Positions 32,241 through 40,982 of a DNA stretch of 53,203 nucleotides are shown one piece after another. Each line of letters opens with the position of its first letter. Positions within the stretch are counted from its first letter, which is position 1. A program made the translations under genes and the position numbers. This stretch comes from Streptomyces sp. man185 (GTDB lineage Bacteria > Actinomycetota > Actinomycetes > Streptomycetales > Streptomycetaceae): positions 1 through 53,203 of the forward strand of contig NTHE01000031.1 in assembly GCA_002551355.1 (NCBI GenBank), written 5' to 3'. The notes below the pieces were generated by a model, which searched no databases, was not told the DNA's origin, and was given only the letters and a program-made list of their open reading frames with translations.

Positions 32241-33341
32241 TTGAGCAAGGGTGGGGCGTCCGTACCGGACGAGGAGTGGGAGCGGTTCCTGAGGGAGTCC
32301 GAGGCCGGCAGCCCGGGCGCGCCCGAGGAACCGTCGGCCCGGGCCCGGATGGTGACACGGCGGCTTCAGGAGGAGCCCGGGCCGCCGCGGGGGTGGCGGA
32401 CGCACCAGCCGCCCCGGCGTCGGCGCGGCAAGGGCCGGTACGCGCTCGGACTGGCGGTCGCCGTCGTGCTGCTGGTCGCCGTGGCCGTCGCCCCCGGCCG
32501 GATCGTCGGCTGGTTCGACGGCGGGGACGCGGTGGACACCCTGCCTCTCGCCGCTGAGTCGGAGCGCCCGGGCGGGCCGCCCGCCCAGGAGGCGAACGGG
32601 CCGCTGCCCACCCCGGACGAGCCCTTCGCGGGATCACCGGCGGCACGGTGGGCCGACGGCGCGGCGGGCATCCATCTGCCCGCGCCACGGGCGACCGGCT
32701 GGATGAGCGAGGCGGAGGTCGGCAAGGCGCTGGAGCGCACCCGGGACTTCCTGGCCGCCTCCAGCCTCGACCCCGCCGTGCTGCGCGGCGAGCGGCCCGC
32801 GAAGGCCATGGCGCTCATCAACCCGCACCAGGCGGACGTCCAGGACTACCTGGAGAAGGCGTTCCGCGCGCCCGGCCGGGAGAACGACCCCCTCCTGCTG
32901 TTCAGCCGCTTCCGGTCCGCCGATGTGCGGCCGGTCGGCGACGTGGTCAAGACACGCGGCCGGGTCACCTTCCGGGAGGGCGAGAAGGGCGCGGTGGAGA
33001 TCTCCACCGATGCCACCTACGTCTACCCGGTCATGCGGGCCTCGGGGGACGACGAGGTCACCCGGACCATCGTGCGCCGCGAGGTGGTGATGAGCTGGGA
33101 CGACCCGGCGAAGATCGTGATCGAGCCGGGGACGTTCTCCCTCGTCTCCTACCAGCTGGACACCACCAACGGCGGTTGCGGCACGTCCACCGGTTATCTG
33201 ATCCCCGCGTTCCTCGCCGACCGCACGAGCGCCGACGGGGGCGACGGCCCGGCGGTCGATCCGTACGACCGGAGCACGCCGATCGAGGAGCGGATACGGG
33301 AAGGCGACGACGAGGGCTGCGACATCGCCACCCGCTCCTGA
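32241..33341 (+). CDS. Single-pass membrane protein of unknown function
   Basis: A 366-aa protein with a charged cytosolic N-terminus of about 70 residues, one membrane helix (YALGLAVAVVLLVAVAVAPG) and a large extracytoplasmic domain. The domain contains ALINPHQADVQDYLEKAFRA, a SRFRSADVRPVGDVVKTRGR stretch, and two late Cys. I do not recognise a family; similar proteins occur in Streptomyces as hypotheticals. I chose the TTG at 32241, which has GGGAG seven bases upstream. Longer readings of the frame would overlap the tetR gene. The acidic C-terminus ends near a CDIATRS tail. Confidence 0.7.
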   Translation: MSKGGASVPDEEWERFLRESEAGSPGAPEEPSARARMVTRRLQEEPGPPRGWRTHQPPRRRRGKGRYALGLAVAVVLLVAVAVAPGRIVGWFDGGDAVDTLPLAAESERPGGPPAQEANGPLPTPDEPFAGSPAARWADGAAGIHLPAPRATGWMSEAEVGKALERTRDFLAASSLDPAVLRGERPAKAMALINPHQADVQDYLEKAFRAPGRENDPLLLFSRFRSADVRPVGDVVKTRGRVTFREGEKGAVEISTDATYVYPVMRASGDDEVTRTIVRREVVMSWDDPAKIVIEPGTFSLVSYQLDTTNGGCGTSTGYLIPAFLADRTSADGGDGPAVDPYDRSTPIEERIREGDDEGCDIATRS

Positions 33342-33410
33342 GGAGGACGGTCCGCGCGCCCCGCGGGGGCGTTCACCGGGAGCGCCGCGAAGCATGGCCT
33401 GTTCGCGGTG

Positions 33411-33992
33411 CTACCCCCGGTGGAGACGGGAGAGCACACCCCGGTGCGCCCATCCGGTCCGGCGCAGCCCCGCCCAGACGCAGCAGGCGGCCAGGCAGAT
33501 CGCCAGCGCCGCCGAACCGGTCGCGGACGGGAGGGCGTTCATCAGGGCGACCCCGGTCACCACGACGAGGATTCCGTCGAACTGCCAGGCCGCGACGCGC
33601 AGTCCGGACAGATCGCCGAGGGGCGTGATGACCGGGAGAAGCAGTTCGAGCGGCAGGTCCAGCTTCATCTCCCGCAGGAACCGGGCGCCGAGCACCAGCA
33701 CCACCGTTCCCGCGACGAGCAGGACCGTGCTCCCCGCCCGGCCATCGGCGAGGGGCCGGCGGAGCAGGGCCACCAGGCCGCCGCCCAGGCAGGTTCCGGC
33801 GGTCACGGCAACGACGGGCCAGGCCGGCGCCCGGGCGAGCAGCCCGCCCCACCGCTCACCGAACAGCGGGGCCGGCGTCAGTTCGTCGCGCAGCCCGCGC
33901 CAGGTCTCACCCACCCACCCGGACCCCAGGTACACCGCGACCGAGCCCGCCGCCCACCACCCCCGCACCGGGCCGCCTCCCGATCCGGCCAC
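33411..33992 (-). pseudogene. Membrane protein, probably 5'-truncated
   Basis: A hydrophobic protein with about five predicted helices (VAVYLGSGWVG, PVVAVTAGTCLGGGLVALL, STVLLVAGTVVLVLGARFL, ILVVVTGVALMNALP, AALAICLAACCVWAGL). I do not recognise the family. A GTG at 33992 would allow a 193-aa product, but the frame continues upstream through a further helix-like stretch (AAAAATLLPAGGACLAHGVA) until about 34050, where it meets the facing DipZ remnant. This suggests the original start was lost. No clear ribosome site precedes the GTG. Confidence 0.5.
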
Positions 33993-34061
33993 CCCGTGGG
34001 CCAGACAGGCGCCGCCGGCCGGCAGGAGCGTCGCGGCCGCTGCCGCGCGTCCGGGCCGACC

Positions 34062-34376
34062 GCCTACCGCTTTCCGAAGGCCAGTCTCCCGGTCAACAAG
34101 CTGTCACTGGACGGCACAAGGACGGCCGGGTACGAGCAGTTCACGGCAGGGAAGGACGCCCGGCCGGCCTTCACCTACCGCGCGAAGAACGCCGGCCTCG
34201 TCCTCGCGGGGACCGGAAAGGCCACCGTCCTCGTGAACGGCGAGGCGACCAGGACGGTCAACGTGACCGGCTCGCCGACGCTCTACCGCCTCACCGACGA
34301 CAAGGACACCCGGACCGCACGCCTCGAACTGCGCGCGGACGAAGGACTGCAGGCCTACGTCTTCACCTTCGGGTGA
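34062..34376 (+). pseudogene. C-terminal remnant of a DipZ-like thioredoxin protein
   Basis: The 104-residue frame begins AYRFPKASLPVNKLSLDGTR and ends GLQAYVFTFG. It matches the C-terminal beta-sandwich domain of actinobacterial DipZ proteins (CcdA membrane domain, thioredoxin domain, C-terminal carbohydrate-binding-like domain). The CcdA and thioredoxin parts, roughly 450 residues, are missing. No start codon or promoter is present. It overlaps the 3' end of the convergent lyase gene by 22 bp. Confidence 0.65.
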
Positions 34377-35926
34377 GCCCCGGGCCCCGGGGCCGGCCGC
34401 GCGGCCGGCTCCGGGGCCCGCCCCGAGTCCGCCCACAGCTCGGCGAACCGGTCCAGCAGTCCTGCCGCCGCCGCCACATCGTCCGTCAACGGCCGGTCGG
34501 CCGAGTCCGCGTCGAGCACCGAGGCCGCGAGCTCGAAGGCGCGGCCGACGGGCAGCTCCGGGTCGAGGCGCAGCTCGCGCTGGCTCAACGCCCTTACCGC
34601 CGCGACGAGTTCGCATCCCACGACGAGCCGGAACGCCTCGCAGGCCCGCAGGGTCTGGCGCGCCGCCAGCGACGCGAAGCTGGCCTGCTCCTCGACGCCC
34701 CGCGAGAGCACCGCGTGCCCGAGGGAGGCGGGTGCCGAGAAGGCGCGCAGGTCGCCGAGGGCCGCCCCGGCCGCGTATTCGAGGATCATCACGCCCGAGG
34801 ACGCCGCTTCGCCGTCGGCGAGGAACGGGCGCAGCCGGGTGAAGCCCGGTTCGTTCAGCGTCGAGAGGCGGGAGGTGGACAGCCGGGCGACCTGGGTCAC
34901 GGCCAGTCTGAAGTGGTCAAGGGACAGGGCGAGTTGGGCGAGGTAGAAGCCGCCGTGGTGGTAGGCGGCCATATCGTCCGCCGAGATCAGCGGGTTCTCG
35001 GCCGCCGCGTTGATCTCGACGCCGAGGACCTCTTCCAGCGCGTCCGCCGCATCGTGCGCGGGCCCGTGGATCTGCGGCACGCAGCGCAGGCCGTACGGGT
35101 CCTGGATCCGGCCGAGCGGGGGCGTCGGGCGGTCGGGGGCGCCGAGCAGCAGCCGCATCCGCTCGGCGACCGCGTACGAACCGGCGTGCCGCCGGGCCTC
35201 GTGGACGGGCAGCGCGTAGGCCTCGTAACTGCCGTCGATCGCCATCAGGGACAGCGCCGCCACCACCTGGGTGGCCCCGATCAGGGCGCGCAGTTCATGC
35301 AGGGCGAGGGCGGACTGGCCGAGGGTGAGGGCGTTGCTGCTGATCAGGGCGAGGGCGTCGTTGTTGTCGAGCGGCTGTGGCCCGGGGGCGGCCCCCGTGC
35401 CCTGCCAGGGGTGTTCGCCCGCCAGCGCGAGGCCCATCTGCGCGAGCGCCGCGATGTCGCCGGTGCCGACCGAGCCGAACTCGTTGACCTTCGGGTGGGC
35501 GCCGGTCTCCAGGGCCTCGCAGAGCGCGGTGACGACGGTCGGGCGCAGCCCGGCGCCACCGGCGAGGAGCTGGTTGGCGCGGACGGCGAGCATCGCGCGG
35601 ACCTGCCGTGCGGGGAGTTCCTCTCCGATCGCTCCGGCATGGCTGCGCAGCAGGCGCAGGCCGTGGTCGGCGGCCGCCTCGGTGGGCACGGACTCATTCC
35701 GGTTCGCGCCGACGCCGGTGGAACGGCCGTAGACACGACCCCACGAAGCGATTTCCCGCGCGGCGTTCCACGAGGCTTCCACGCGCTTCATGCCCTCGGT
35801 GGCCGGCACGGGTCTGGCGACGGATTCGGCCAGGCGTACGACATCTGCGACCATCAGTCGGCGACCGTCGAGGACGACGACCGCATCGTTGCCATCGGCC
35901 GCCCTGTCCGATACGTGAGACGACAT
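34355..35926 (-). CDS. Histidine/aromatic ammonia-lyase-fold enzyme lacking the Ala-Ser-Gly triad
   Basis: A 523-aa member of the HAL/PAL superfamily. The Tyr loop is present (VYGRSTGVGANRNES, Tyr66), as are QDPYGLRCVPQIHG, AAENPLIS and the GGFYLAQLALSLDHFRLAVT helix. However, the MIO-forming segment, normally GSVGASGD, reads GSVGTGD (151-157), one residue short and without Ala-Ser-Gly. The classical electrophilic cofactor is therefore probably absent. Ergothionase, a HAL-fold trimethylamine lyase, is (from memory) thought to work without MIO. Divergent from an OpuC-type quaternary-amine transporter, this could be an elimination enzyme for a betainised histidine-like substrate. Conventional ammonia-lyase activity is the alternative. 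Confidence 0.8.
   Translation of the reverse strand: MSSHVSDRAADGNDAVVVLDGRRLMVADVVRLAESVARPVPATEGMKRVEASWNAAREIASWGRVYGRSTGVGANRNESVPTEAAADHGLRLLRSHAGAIGEELPARQVRAMLAVRANQLLAGGAGLRPTVVTALCEALETGAHPKVNEFGSVGTGDIAALAQMGLALAGEHPWQGTGAAPGPQPLDNNDALALISSNALTLGQSALALHELRALIGATQVVAALSLMAIDGSYEAYALPVHEARRHAGSYAVAERMRLLLGAPDRPTPPLGRIQDPYGLRCVPQIHGPAHDAADALEEVLGVEINAAAENPLISADDMAAYHHGGFYLAQLALSLDHFRLAVTQVARLSTSRLSTLNEPGFTRLRPFLADGEAASSGVMILEYAAGAALGDLRAFSAPASLGHAVLSRGVEEQASFASLAARQTLRACEAFRLVVGCELVAAVRALSQRELRLDPELPVGRAFELAASVLDADSADRPLTDDVAAAAGLLDRFAELWADSGRAPEPAARPAPGPGAHPKVKT
34381..34420. terminator. Long GC-rich hairpin inside the 3' end of the lyase gene
   Basis: Two 20-bp arms (34381-34400 and 34401-34420) are complementary with one mismatch. 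The hairpin lies just after the DipZ remnant's stop and within the Pro/Ala/Gly-rich C-terminal codons of the lyase. It probably ended plus-strand transcription from the former dipZ gene. Confidence 0.55.
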
Positions 35927-36041
35927 CAGTTGCCATTCCTCCTCTGTCGGGCACTCCGTCTTGCCCTACGGCCATGAGTAACCAGGGATTTACACCCGAG
36001 CGGCGACGACCTATTGACAATCTATTCAGTCACCGAGAACT

Positions 36042-36059
36042 CTGCATGATGATATGCAG
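36042..36059. promoter_or_regulatory. Inverted repeat in the lyase/transporter intergenic region
   Basis: CTGCAT, six bases, ATGCAG lies 19 bp before the ATG of the transporter ATPase and 116 bp from the divergent lyase start. A TTGACA (36014-36019) lies upstream and could be a -35 element. No regulator gene is adjacent, so the binding protein is unknown. Confidence 0.45.
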
Positions 36060-36077
36060 CCGGGCAAGGGACTCCTC

Positions 36078-37127
36078 ATGATCCAATTCGACAAGGCCCA
36101 CAAGCGCTTCCCCAACGGCACGACCGCGGTGCACGACCTCACGCTCGACCTGCCGGAAGGGGGCGTGACCGTCCTCGTCGGATCTTCCGGTTGCGGCAAG
36201 ACGACCACGCTCCGCATGATCAACCGGATGGTCGAGCCGACCTCCGGGACGATCAGGGTGGGCGGCAAGGACGTCCTGGAACAGGACGCCGCCGAGCTGC
36301 GCCGCTCCATCGGCTACGTGATCCAGCAGTCGGGGCTCTTCCCGCACCGCACCGTCCTGGACAACATCGCGACCGTACCGCTGCTGCTCGGCCACGGCCG
36401 CAGGAAGGCGCGGGCGCGCGCGGCGGAGCTCCTGGAGACGGTCGGCCTCGCTGCCGACGCGGCCAAGCGCTACCCGCACCAGCTCTCGGGCGGCCAGCAG
36501 CAACGCGTCGGCGTGGCCCGCGCGCTCGCCGCCGATCCGCCGGTCCTCCTGATGGACGAGCCCTTCGGGGCCGTCGACCCGGTGGTCCGCACCCAGCTCC
36601 AGGACGAGCTGCTTCGCCTCCAGAGAGAGTTGAACAAGACCATCGTCTTCGTCACGCACGACATCGACGAGGCCGTCCGGCTCGGGGACCGCATAGCCGT
36701 CTTCCGTACCGGCGGCCACCTCGTCCAGTGCGCCTCCCCCGCCGAGCTGCTGGCCCGCCCCGCGGACGCGTTCGTCGAGGACTTCCTCGGCGCGGAGCGC
36801 GGTCTGAAGCTGCTGTCCCTGACGACGCTCGAAGAGGTCGCCCAGGGGCCCGCGCCCGAAGGCGCCCGCTGGCAGCTGACCCTCGACGCCGCCCGTAAGC
36901 CGCTGGCCTGGCGCGACAGCGAGGGCAAGGGCGACGCGGAGATACCCGTCCGGCCCCTGCGGGACACCGACTCGCTGCTCTCCGCGCTCAACGAGTCGAT
37001 CGCCGCGCCGAGCGGCCTGGTGGCCCGGGTCGACGCGGACGGCGTCCTCACCGGCGTCACCTCGCGCGAGGACATCCACGACCGCGCCGGCCGGGTGCAC
37101 AGCGCGGCGAGCACGGTGGCGGCGTGA
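36078..37127 (+). CDS. Quaternary-amine ABC transporter ATP-binding subunit (OpuCA/ProV type)
   Basis: A 349-aa ABC ATPase. Walker A is GSSGCGKTT, the Q-loop region QQSGLFPH, the signature LSGGQQQRVGVARALA, Walker B VLLMDEPFGAVDP, and the switch His lies in VFVTHD. A C-terminal CBS-type region (about 250-345) ends in VTSREDIHDRAG; such domains in OpuA/OpuC sense ionic strength or nucleotides. It energises uptake of a betaine-type solute. I chose ATG 36078, which has AAGGG eight bases upstream. Its stop overlaps the permease GTG. Confidence 0.9.
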   Translation: MIQFDKAHKRFPNGTTAVHDLTLDLPEGGVTVLVGSSGCGKTTTLRMINRMVEPTSGTIRVGGKDVLEQDAAELRRSIGYVIQQSGLFPHRTVLDNIATVPLLLGHGRRKARARAAELLETVGLAADAAKRYPHQLSGGQQQRVGVARALAADPPVLLMDEPFGAVDPVVRTQLQDELLRLQRELNKTIVFVTHDIDEAVRLGDRIAVFRTGGHLVQCASPAELLARPADAFVEDFLGAERGLKLLSLTTLEEVAQGPAPEGARWQLTLDAARKPLAWRDSEGKGDAEIPVRPLRDTDSLLSALNESIAAPSGLVARVDADGVLTGVTSREDIHDRAGRVHSAASTVAA

Positions 37128-37774
37128 GTGTCGACTGGTCGTGGATAGCCGACCACACCGACGACCTCACCACGCTGACGCTCTCCCACCTCCAGGCCGC
37201 GCTGACCGCCGTTCTCCTCGGCCTGCTGATCTCGCTCCCCCTGGCCGTGCTGGCGCACCGGGTGCGCAGGCTGCGGGGACTGCTCCTCGGACTGTCGAAC
37301 GTCCTGTTCACGATCCCGTCCATCGCGGTGTTCGTGCTCCTCCTCCCGGTCAGCGGGCTCACCCGCACCACCACCGTCATCGGCCTGACGATCTACACGC
37401 TCGTCGTGCTCCTGCGGAACACCGTCGAGGGCCTGGACTCAGTCCCCGCCCGGACGAAGGAGGCCGCGAAGGCGATGGGCGCCCGGCCGCTGCGCACCCT
37501 GCTCACCGTCGAACTGCCCCTCGCGCTGCCCGTGATCATGGCGGGCGTGCGGATCGCGACCGTGATGGCGATCTCCCTGGTCTCCGTGGCCACGTACATC
37601 GGCGACGGCGGGCTCGGTCAGCTCTTCACCGACGGGTTCCAGCGCAACTTCCCCACCCCCGTCATCGTCGGCGTCGTCCTGACCCTGCTCCTCGCGCTCG
37701 TCGCGGACGCGCTGCTCGTCACCCTCCAGTACGTCCTGACGCCGTGGACCCGCCGACAGAAGCAGGGGGCCTGA
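37124..37774 (+). CDS. Quaternary-amine ABC transporter permease 1 (OpuCB type)
   Basis: A 216-aa permease with about five or six helices and the cytosolic EAA-type loop EAAKAMGARPLRTLLTVELP that docks on the ATPase. A conserved SVATYIGDGGLGQLFTDG segment is typical of OpuC-type permeases. It forms the channel with the second permease. The GTG start overlaps the ATPase stop, and four bases separate it from permease 2. Confidence 0.9.
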   Translation: MSVDWSWIADHTDDLTTLTLSHLQAALTAVLLGLLISLPLAVLAHRVRRLRGLLLGLSNVLFTIPSIAVFVLLLPVSGLTRTTTVIGLTIYTLVVLLRNTVEGLDSVPARTKEAAKAMGARPLRTLLTVELPLALPVIMAGVRIATVMAISLVSVATYIGDGGLGQLFTDGFQRNFPTPVIVGVVLTLLLALVADALLVTLQYVLTPWTRRQKQGA

Positions 37775-37778
37775 CCTC

Positions 37779-38450
37779 ATGTACGAACTCCTCAAGGGCC
37801 TCGGCTCCTGGCTGGTCAGCGGCGAGCAGTGGACCGGCTCCGACGGCATCGGGCACCGGCTCGCCGAGCACCTCCAGTACTCGCTGCTCGCCACCCTCGT
37901 CGCCGCCGCCATCGCCCTGCCGGTCGGCCTGCTCATCGGCCACACCGGGCGCGGCGCGTTCGTCGCGATCAACCTGTCGAGCTTCGGGCGGGCGCTGCCC
38001 ACGGTCGGTCTCGTGGTCCTCGTCTTCCTCGCCAGCGGTCTGTCGATGTGGCCGGTCTACATCGCGCTGGTGGCGCTCGCGGTCCCGTCCATCGTCACCA
38101 ACACCTACGCCGGGATGACCGCGGTCGACCCGGAGGTGCGGGACGCGGCGCGCGGTCAGGGCATGCGCTGGCACCAGGTCCTCTTCCAGGTCGAACTGCC
38201 CCTCGCACTGCCCCTGATCATGACCGGGCTGCGGCTCGCGCTCATCCAGGTCGTCGCGACGGCGACGATCGCCGCGTACGTCTCCTTCGGCGGACTCGGC
38301 CGGTACGTCTTCGACGGGCTCGCCCAGCGCGACCTCGTCCAGGTCCTCGGCGGCGCCGTGCTCGTGGCCCTCGTCGCCGTCGTCCTCGACCTCGCGCTCT
38401 CCGCCCTTCAGCGTGTCCTCTTCCGCCACCGCCCCGCCCCGCAGTCCTAG
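37779..38450 (+). CDS. Quaternary-amine ABC transporter permease 2 (OpuCD type)
   Basis: A 223-aa permease paralogous to the preceding one, with helices such as LLATLVAAAIALPVGLLIGH and the EAA-type loop DAARGQGMRWHQVLFQVELP. AYVSFGGLGRYVFDG matches the conserved late segment of OpuC permeases. It completes the membrane part of the importer and is translated from an ATG only four bases after permease 1. Confidence 0.9.
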   Translation: MYELLKGLGSWLVSGEQWTGSDGIGHRLAEHLQYSLLATLVAAAIALPVGLLIGHTGRGAFVAINLSSFGRALPTVGLVVLVFLASGLSMWPVYIALVALAVPSIVTNTYAGMTAVDPEVRDAARGQGMRWHQVLFQVELPLALPLIMTGLRLALIQVVATATIAAYVSFGGLGRYVFDGLAQRDLVQVLGGAVLVALVAVVLDLALSALQRVLFRHRPAPQS

Positions 38451-38463
38451 GAGTCAGCCCTTC

Positions 38464-39423
38464 ATGAAGCGCGTGAACCGCATGAACCACATGAACCGCA
38501 GAGCTCTCCTCGGCGGACTCTTCGCCGCCGCCACCGTCCCCGCGCTCGCCTCGTGCAGCAGCGGCATCACCTCCCTCGACGGGGAGGGGTCCGGTGGCGG
38601 GGGCGGCGGCTCCAGCAAGGGCGGCGTCACCATCGGCACCGCCAACTTCACCGAGAACCAGGTCCTCGGACACCTCTACGCCGCCGCCCTCGAAGCGGCC
38701 GGGGTGAAGACCACCGTCCGCCCCAACCTGGGCACCCGCGAGATCCTCATCCCCGCGCTCAAGGGCGGCGACATCGATCTGCTGCCCGAGTACCAGGGCG
38801 CGCTGCTGCACTACCTCGACACCAAGGCCACGGCCACGGAGGAGGGCACGATGCAGAACGCCCTCGCGATGCTCCTGCCGCGCGGCCTGCAGATCCTCCC
38901 GTACGGCGAGGCGGAGAACGCCGACGCCTTCGCGGTGACCAAGGAGACGGCCGACGAGTACGGCCTGAAGTCCCTGGCCGACCTCGCGAAGCACAACGGC
39001 GAGCTCGTCATCGGCGCGGCCCCCGAGGTCAAGAAGCGCACGGTGGGCTCGGTGGGCCTCAAGGACGTGTACGGCGTGGAGTTCAAGGAGTTCAAGTCCC
39101 TCGACTCCTCGGGTCCGTTGGTCAAGGGGGCCCTCAAGAAGGGCGACGTGGACGTGGCGAACCTCTTCACCACCGACACCGACATCGCCGCCGAGGGCTG
39201 GGTCGTCCTCACCGACCCCAAGAACCTGATCCCCGGCCAGCACGTCGTCCCGCTGATCGCCGACCGCAAGGCCGACTCGACGGTCCGCAAGGCGCTCGCC
39301 CGCCTCGGGGCCGTCCTGACCACGAAGGACCTCACCGAGCTGAACCGCCTGGTGGACAAGGACCGCAAGGACCCCGAGGACGTCGCGTACGACTGGGCGG
39401 CGGAGCACGGCATCAAGAAGTAG
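38464..39423 (+). CDS. Quaternary-amine ABC transporter substrate-binding lipoprotein (OpuCC type)
   Basis: A 319-aa lipoprotein: a twin-Arg-containing signal (MNRRALLGGLFAAATVPALA) ends in the lipobox LASC, then a Ser/Gly linker and an OpuAC-type binding domain beginning VTIGTANFTENQVLGHLYAA. It should bind a quaternary-amine solute in an aromatic cage at the cell surface. OpuC-like binding proteins include EgtU, which binds ergothioneine, so the ligand need not be an osmolyte. I chose ATG 38464 with GGAG ten bases upstream; ATGs at 38482 and 38491 are alternatives. Confidence 0.88.
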   Translation: MKRVNRMNHMNRRALLGGLFAAATVPALASCSSGITSLDGEGSGGGGGGSSKGGVTIGTANFTENQVLGHLYAAALEAAGVKTTVRPNLGTREILIPALKGGDIDLLPEYQGALLHYLDTKATATEEGTMQNALAMLLPRGLQILPYGEAENADAFAVTKETADEYGLKSLADLAKHNGELVIGAAPEVKKRTVGSVGLKDVYGVEFKEFKSLDSSGPLVKGALKKGDVDVANLFTTDTDIAAEGWVVLTDPKNLIPGQHVVPLIADRKADSTVRKALARLGAVLTTKDLTELNRLVDKDRKDPEDVAYDWAAEHGIKK

Positions 39424-39493
39424 ACGCCCGGTCCCGGGATGCCGGGGCCGGGTGGGCAGCACGACACCACCGAGAGACCAGGGAGCCGCGTTC

Positions 39494-40903
39494 ATGGCAG
39501 CCGAAGACCTGGTGGAGCGCCGCTCCATCGACGTCGTCCCGGACGACGAACGGCACGGGACCGCGTTCAGCCAGTTCACCCTCTGGCTCGGCGCCAACCT
39601 CCAGATCACGGCGGTGGTCACGGGCGCGCTCGCCGTCGTCTCGGGCGGCGACGTGGTGTGGTCCGTCGTCGGCCTGCTGCTGGGCAATCTGCTCGGCGGC
39701 GCGGTCATGGCCCTGCACTCCGCGCAGGGCCCGAAGCTGGGTCTGCCCCAGATGATCCAGTCCCGGGCCCAGTTCGGGGTGAAGGGCGCGGTCGTTCCGC
39801 TGCTGCTGGTCATCCTCATGTACGTCGGCTTCTTCGCGAGCGGCAGCGTGCTGGCCGGCCAGGCGACGGCCCGGCTCATCCACACGAACGACGCCACCGG
39901 CATCGTCGTCTTCGCGGTGGTCACGGCCGTCATGGCGGCGGTCGGTTACCGGGTGATCCACGTCCTGGGGCGGGTGGCGAGCGTCGTCTGCGCGCTGGCC
40001 TTCGTCTATCTGGGCATCCGCCTCCTGGACCGGGTGGACCTCTCCGCGCTGCTCGGCGACGCGCACTTCGACCTGCCGGTGTTCCTGCTGGCGGTGTCGC
40101 TCTCGGCGTCCTGGCAGCTGGCCTTCGGGCCGTACGTCGCGGACTACTCGCGCTATCTGCCGCGTACGACGTCGGGGCGGTCCACGTTCTGGTGGACGCT
40201 GTCGGGGTCGGCCATCGGCTCGCAGTGGTCGATGACCTTCGGGGTGCTCGTCGCGGCGACGGCCGGGGAGGCCTTCCTCGCGAACCAGGTCGGCTATGTG
40301 GTCGGGCTCGGCGGCGCGGGCCTGATCGCCTCGTTCCTGTACTTCGTGATCGCGCTCGGCAAGCTCACCATCAATGTGCTGAACACCTACGGCGGGTTCA
40401 TGTCGATGGTGACGAGCATCAGCGGTTTCCGCGGGCAGCGGACGCTGTCGCCGCGCGGCCGGGCCGTGTACATCGGGCTCATCATGGTGGCGGGGACAGC
40501 GCTGGCGCTGCTGGGCAAGGACAGCTTCCTGACCTCGTTCAAGGACTTCCTGCTGTTCCTGCTGACGTTCTTCACCCCGTGGTCGGCGATCAACCTGGTC
40601 GACTACTACCTGATCTCGCGGGAGCGGTACGACATCCCCGCGCTCTCCGACCCCGGTGGCCGCTACGGCGCCTGGCGCTGGGACGCCCTCACCGTCTACG
40701 GAATCGGCGTGCTCACCCAACTCCCGTTCCTCGTGACGCACTTCTACACCGGTCCGCTGGCGGGCCCGCTGGGCGGAGCGGACATCTCCTGGATCGTGGG
40801 CCTCGTGGTCCCGGCGGTCCTCTACTGGCTGCTGGCCCGCCGGGACACGCGCCACATCCCCGAGGAGACGGTGTACGTCCTCGCCACGCCGCGCGAGCAC
40901 TGA
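39494..40903 (+). CDS. NCS1-family permease (cytosine/purine/allantoin type)
   Basis: A 469-aa transporter with about twelve helices. The NCS1 N-terminal signature is visible: TAFSQFTLWLGANLQITAVV, then LGLPQMIQSRAQFG, and a late TFFTPWSAINLVDYYLI segment. NCS1 proteins import nucleobases, hydantoins, allantoin or related heterocycles with Na+ or H+. AGGGAG lies eight bases upstream of the ATG. It follows the binding-protein gene by 70 bp with no terminator seen, so it is probably part of the same transcript. An imidazole- or pyrimidine-type substrate is possible. Confidence 0.9.
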   Translation: MAAEDLVERRSIDVVPDDERHGTAFSQFTLWLGANLQITAVVTGALAVVSGGDVVWSVVGLLLGNLLGGAVMALHSAQGPKLGLPQMIQSRAQFGVKGAVVPLLLVILMYVGFFASGSVLAGQATARLIHTNDATGIVVFAVVTAVMAAVGYRVIHVLGRVASVVCALAFVYLGIRLLDRVDLSALLGDAHFDLPVFLLAVSLSASWQLAFGPYVADYSRYLPRTTSGRSTFWWTLSGSAIGSQWSMTFGVLVAATAGEAFLANQVGYVVGLGGAGLIASFLYFVIALGKLTINVLNTYGGFMSMVTSISGFRGQRTLSPRGRAVYIGLIMVAGTALALLGKDSFLTSFKDFLLFLLTFFTPWSAINLVDYYLISRERYDIPALSDPGGRYGAWRWDALTVYGIGVLTQLPFLVTHFYTGPLAGPLGGADISWIVGLVVPAVLYWLLARRDTRHIPEETVYVLATPREH

Positions 40904-40915
40904 GGCGAGGGAGAC

Positions 40916-40970
40916 ACGCACAGCGGGTGGGGCCCGACGCATGATGCGTCGGGCCCCACCCGCTGTGCGT
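40916..40970. terminator. Long bidirectional hairpin terminator
   Basis: Perfect 26-bp arms (40916-40941 and 40945-40970) around a 3-base loop lie between the convergent NCS1 permease and PRC-barrel genes, 12 bp from each stop. It should end transcription in both directions. Confidence 0.85.
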
Positions 40971-40982
40971 ACGGCGCGAAAA

